Source: SAR324 cluster bacterium (lineage in GTDB: Bacteria; SAR324; NAC60-12). From it: a stretch of DNA of 64,000 nucleotides. Location: NCBI GenBank assembly GCA_015231885.1, contig JADGAT010000004.1, forward strand, positions 48,199 to 112,198. Reading direction: 5' to 3'. Each line of letters begins with the position of its first letter. The first letter of the stretch is position 1. The notes under the pieces are model-generated. The model was not told the DNA's origin. It saw only the letters and a program-made list of their open reading frames with translations, and did no database searches. This document shows positions 63,083 to 64,000 of the stretch, piece after piece. The position numbers were made by a program, and so were the translations under genes.

Positions 63083-63628
63083 ATGAAAATTACACTTGCA
63101 GGCGTTCCGGGATCTGGTAAATCAACGCTGCGTAAGACGTTGGCACATCGTTTCAAACTCGACATAAAGGGGACCGGAGATTTTATGAGGAAAAAGGCTC
63201 AGGAGCATGGGTACAATGATATCACCTCCTTTGTGAAAGAATATGTGAGTCAACATCCGGAAGTTGATCGAGAAATAGACGAAGCGCAAAAAAAATTTGG
63301 CGAGGAGAATGATAACTTCGTTTTAGACGCCCACATCGGTTTCTTGTTTGTTCCTGATTCGATTAAAATATTTCTCCAGTGTGATCCTAAGGTCATGGCC
63401 AAACGCATTTTAGATGCAAATCGTGCAACAGAAGCGGCAAGAGACTTACAGGCGGCAATAGAGGCCACACAGACACGCATGAGTTCGATGCGGGAAAATT
63501 TCAAAAAGCTTTATGACGTTGATATGCATGATGAAAAAAACTTTGATTTTGTGCTGGACACCACCAAGCTGACACCCGAAGAAGTTTTTCAAACTGTGGT
63601 CGAATATATTGAATCCCGCACTTCATGA
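63083..63628 (+). CDS. Cytidylate-kinase-like P-loop kinase
   Basis: This 181-residue protein has a P-loop GVPGSGKST (7-15), a lid-like region and a short Arg-containing segment typical of small nucleoside monophosphate kinases: KGTGDFMRKKAQEHGYND, then FVLDAHIGFLF and AKRILDANRATEAARDLQ. It resembles the archaeal-type cytidylate kinase (Cmk2/Cytidylate_kin2) more than guanylate kinase or the usual bacterial Cmk. It probably phosphorylates CMP/dCMP. Being next to yicC, it occupies the place usually held by gmk. Confidence 0.75.
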   Translation: MKITLAGVPGSGKSTLRKTLAHRFKLDIKGTGDFMRKKAQEHGYNDITSFVKEYVSQHPEVDREIDEAQKKFGEENDNFVLDAHIGFLFVPDSIKIFLQCDPKVMAKRILDANRATEAARDLQAAIEATQTRMSSMRENFKKLYDVDMHDEKNFDFVLDTTKLTPEEVFQTVVEYIESRTS

Positions 63629-63713
63629 ACTCTCATTAATTCTATAAAAGATTGGAGAGGTTTTTAAATAACCCTTGTTTTTTGAATCAAAACTGCTAGT
63701 ATTTTTTGTTTAT

Positions 63714-63791
63714 CGGGGTATAGCGCAGTCTGGCTAGCGCACCTGCTTTGGGAGCAGGGGGTCGTCAGTTCGAGTCTGACTACCCCGACCA
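63714..63791 (+). tRNA. tRNA-Pro (anticodon TGG)
   Basis: The cloverleaf is readable. The acceptor stem is CGGGGTA with TACCCCG, the D arm is GCGC...GCGC, and the anticodon stem is CCTGC with GCAGG around the loop TTTGGGA, giving anticodon TGG (Pro, reads CCA and wobble). The T arm is GTCAG-TTCGAGT-CTGAC. The discriminator is A63788 and the CCA end is encoded at 63789-63791. It stands alone, about 85 bases after the kinase gene, and I saw no duplicated 3' end nearby that would mark an integrated element. Confidence 0.95.
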
Positions 63792-64000
63792 TTTTCTTCC
63801 AGACTTATCAAACACTTACCGTTTTCTCTCCTTTTCTTCTGACTCCTAGCGTAGCAAAATCATTTTCCATCTGCCTATTTTATTCCAATAATTTGCTTCA
63901 ACGGTGGAATAACACGTTGAGGCAGCGCTTGGCTCGATTCTTAAGGAAAACACTTTCGTTTTCAAAGAAAAACACATTTCACAAGATTGTGCTGAAACTC

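Noticed and set aside
63714..64000. Integrated element at the tRNA-Pro gene
   Set aside because: No integrase and no duplicated tRNA 3' end visible in the 209 bases that follow; the window ends there.
1..64000. CRISPR array or restriction/phage-defence cluster
   Set aside because: No regularly spaced repeats and no cas, methylase or toxin-antitoxin signatures were seen; MoxR, RecJ and ParB-like genes alone do not make a defence island.

Overview
The window reads as chromosomal DNA of a flagellated Gram-negative bacterium with mid-40s GC content (judged by eye). It carries a flagellar export and regulation block (fliR-flhB-flhA-flhF-flhG-fliA), outer-membrane barrel proteins, a six-domain ribosomal protein S1, RecC and RecJ, and several families common in deltaproteobacteria and related deep lineages: DUF3015, DUF4105, a CASTOR/POLLUX-type channel and an NTT transporter with HEAT repeats. 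A SAR324-like or other 'delta' lineage is my best guess. It is inference from gene content and order, because no rRNA is present. Many genes lack a recognisable Shine-Dalgarno sequence, so the few strong ones stand out.

Layout. 1-5.2 kb: the 5' part of an ABC exporter gene that runs off the left edge, two tandem DUF3015 genes, a DUF4105 protein and a lipoprotein-type alpha/beta hydrolase. 5.2-12.6 kb: recC without recB or recD, a ParB-like gene in opposite orientation, the first recJ and a HemX/CcsA-like membrane protein. 12.7-18.4 kb: a PAP2 phosphatase, a receiver/anti-sigma-kinase/cNMP-domain fusion, an orphan MoxR ATPase and an unrecognised 572-residue protein. 18.4-28.6 kb: an outer-membrane barrel, a second recJ, two secreted proteins (one with a LytR_C-like domain) and a tight operon of radical SAM protein, DadA-like dehydrogenase and AstE/AspA-like hydrolase. 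28.6-36.6 kb: a gene-free stretch with a dispersed repeat and a glycine-riboswitch-like RNA, a degenerate class III cyclase next to a CASTOR/POLLUX-like channel, a solute-binding protein, a DUF697 protein and a cyclic-peptide-type ABC exporter. 36.7-41.9 kb: a beta-lactamase-fold hydrolase, a type II thioesterase preceded by an in-frame mini-ORF, a porin, a second DUF697 protein and small membrane proteins. 41.9-48.1 kb: rpsA, an NTT-HEAT transporter translationally overlapped by a cNMP-binding protein, and a small barrel protein. 48.1-57.5 kb: the flagellar block, a DksA-like protein and rsmB. 57.6-63.8 kb: a four-haem UshA-like cytochrome, an ALDH16-type double aldehyde dehydrogenase, cdd, yicC, a CMP-kinase-like gene and tRNA-Pro(TGG).

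Themes. Cyclic-nucleotide-type signalling recurs as two cNMP-binding proteins and one cyclase-like protein, but the cyclase has lost every catalytic residue I can place. A set of genes usually seen beside non-ribosomal peptide synthetases (cyclic-peptide exporter, thioesterase, serine hydrolase) is present with no synthetase. Two complete RecJ proteins lie 10 kb apart. The flagellar genes are in conventional order, but the flhB-flhA junction has competing inverted repeats. I saw no CRISPR array, transposase, integrase or phage module.
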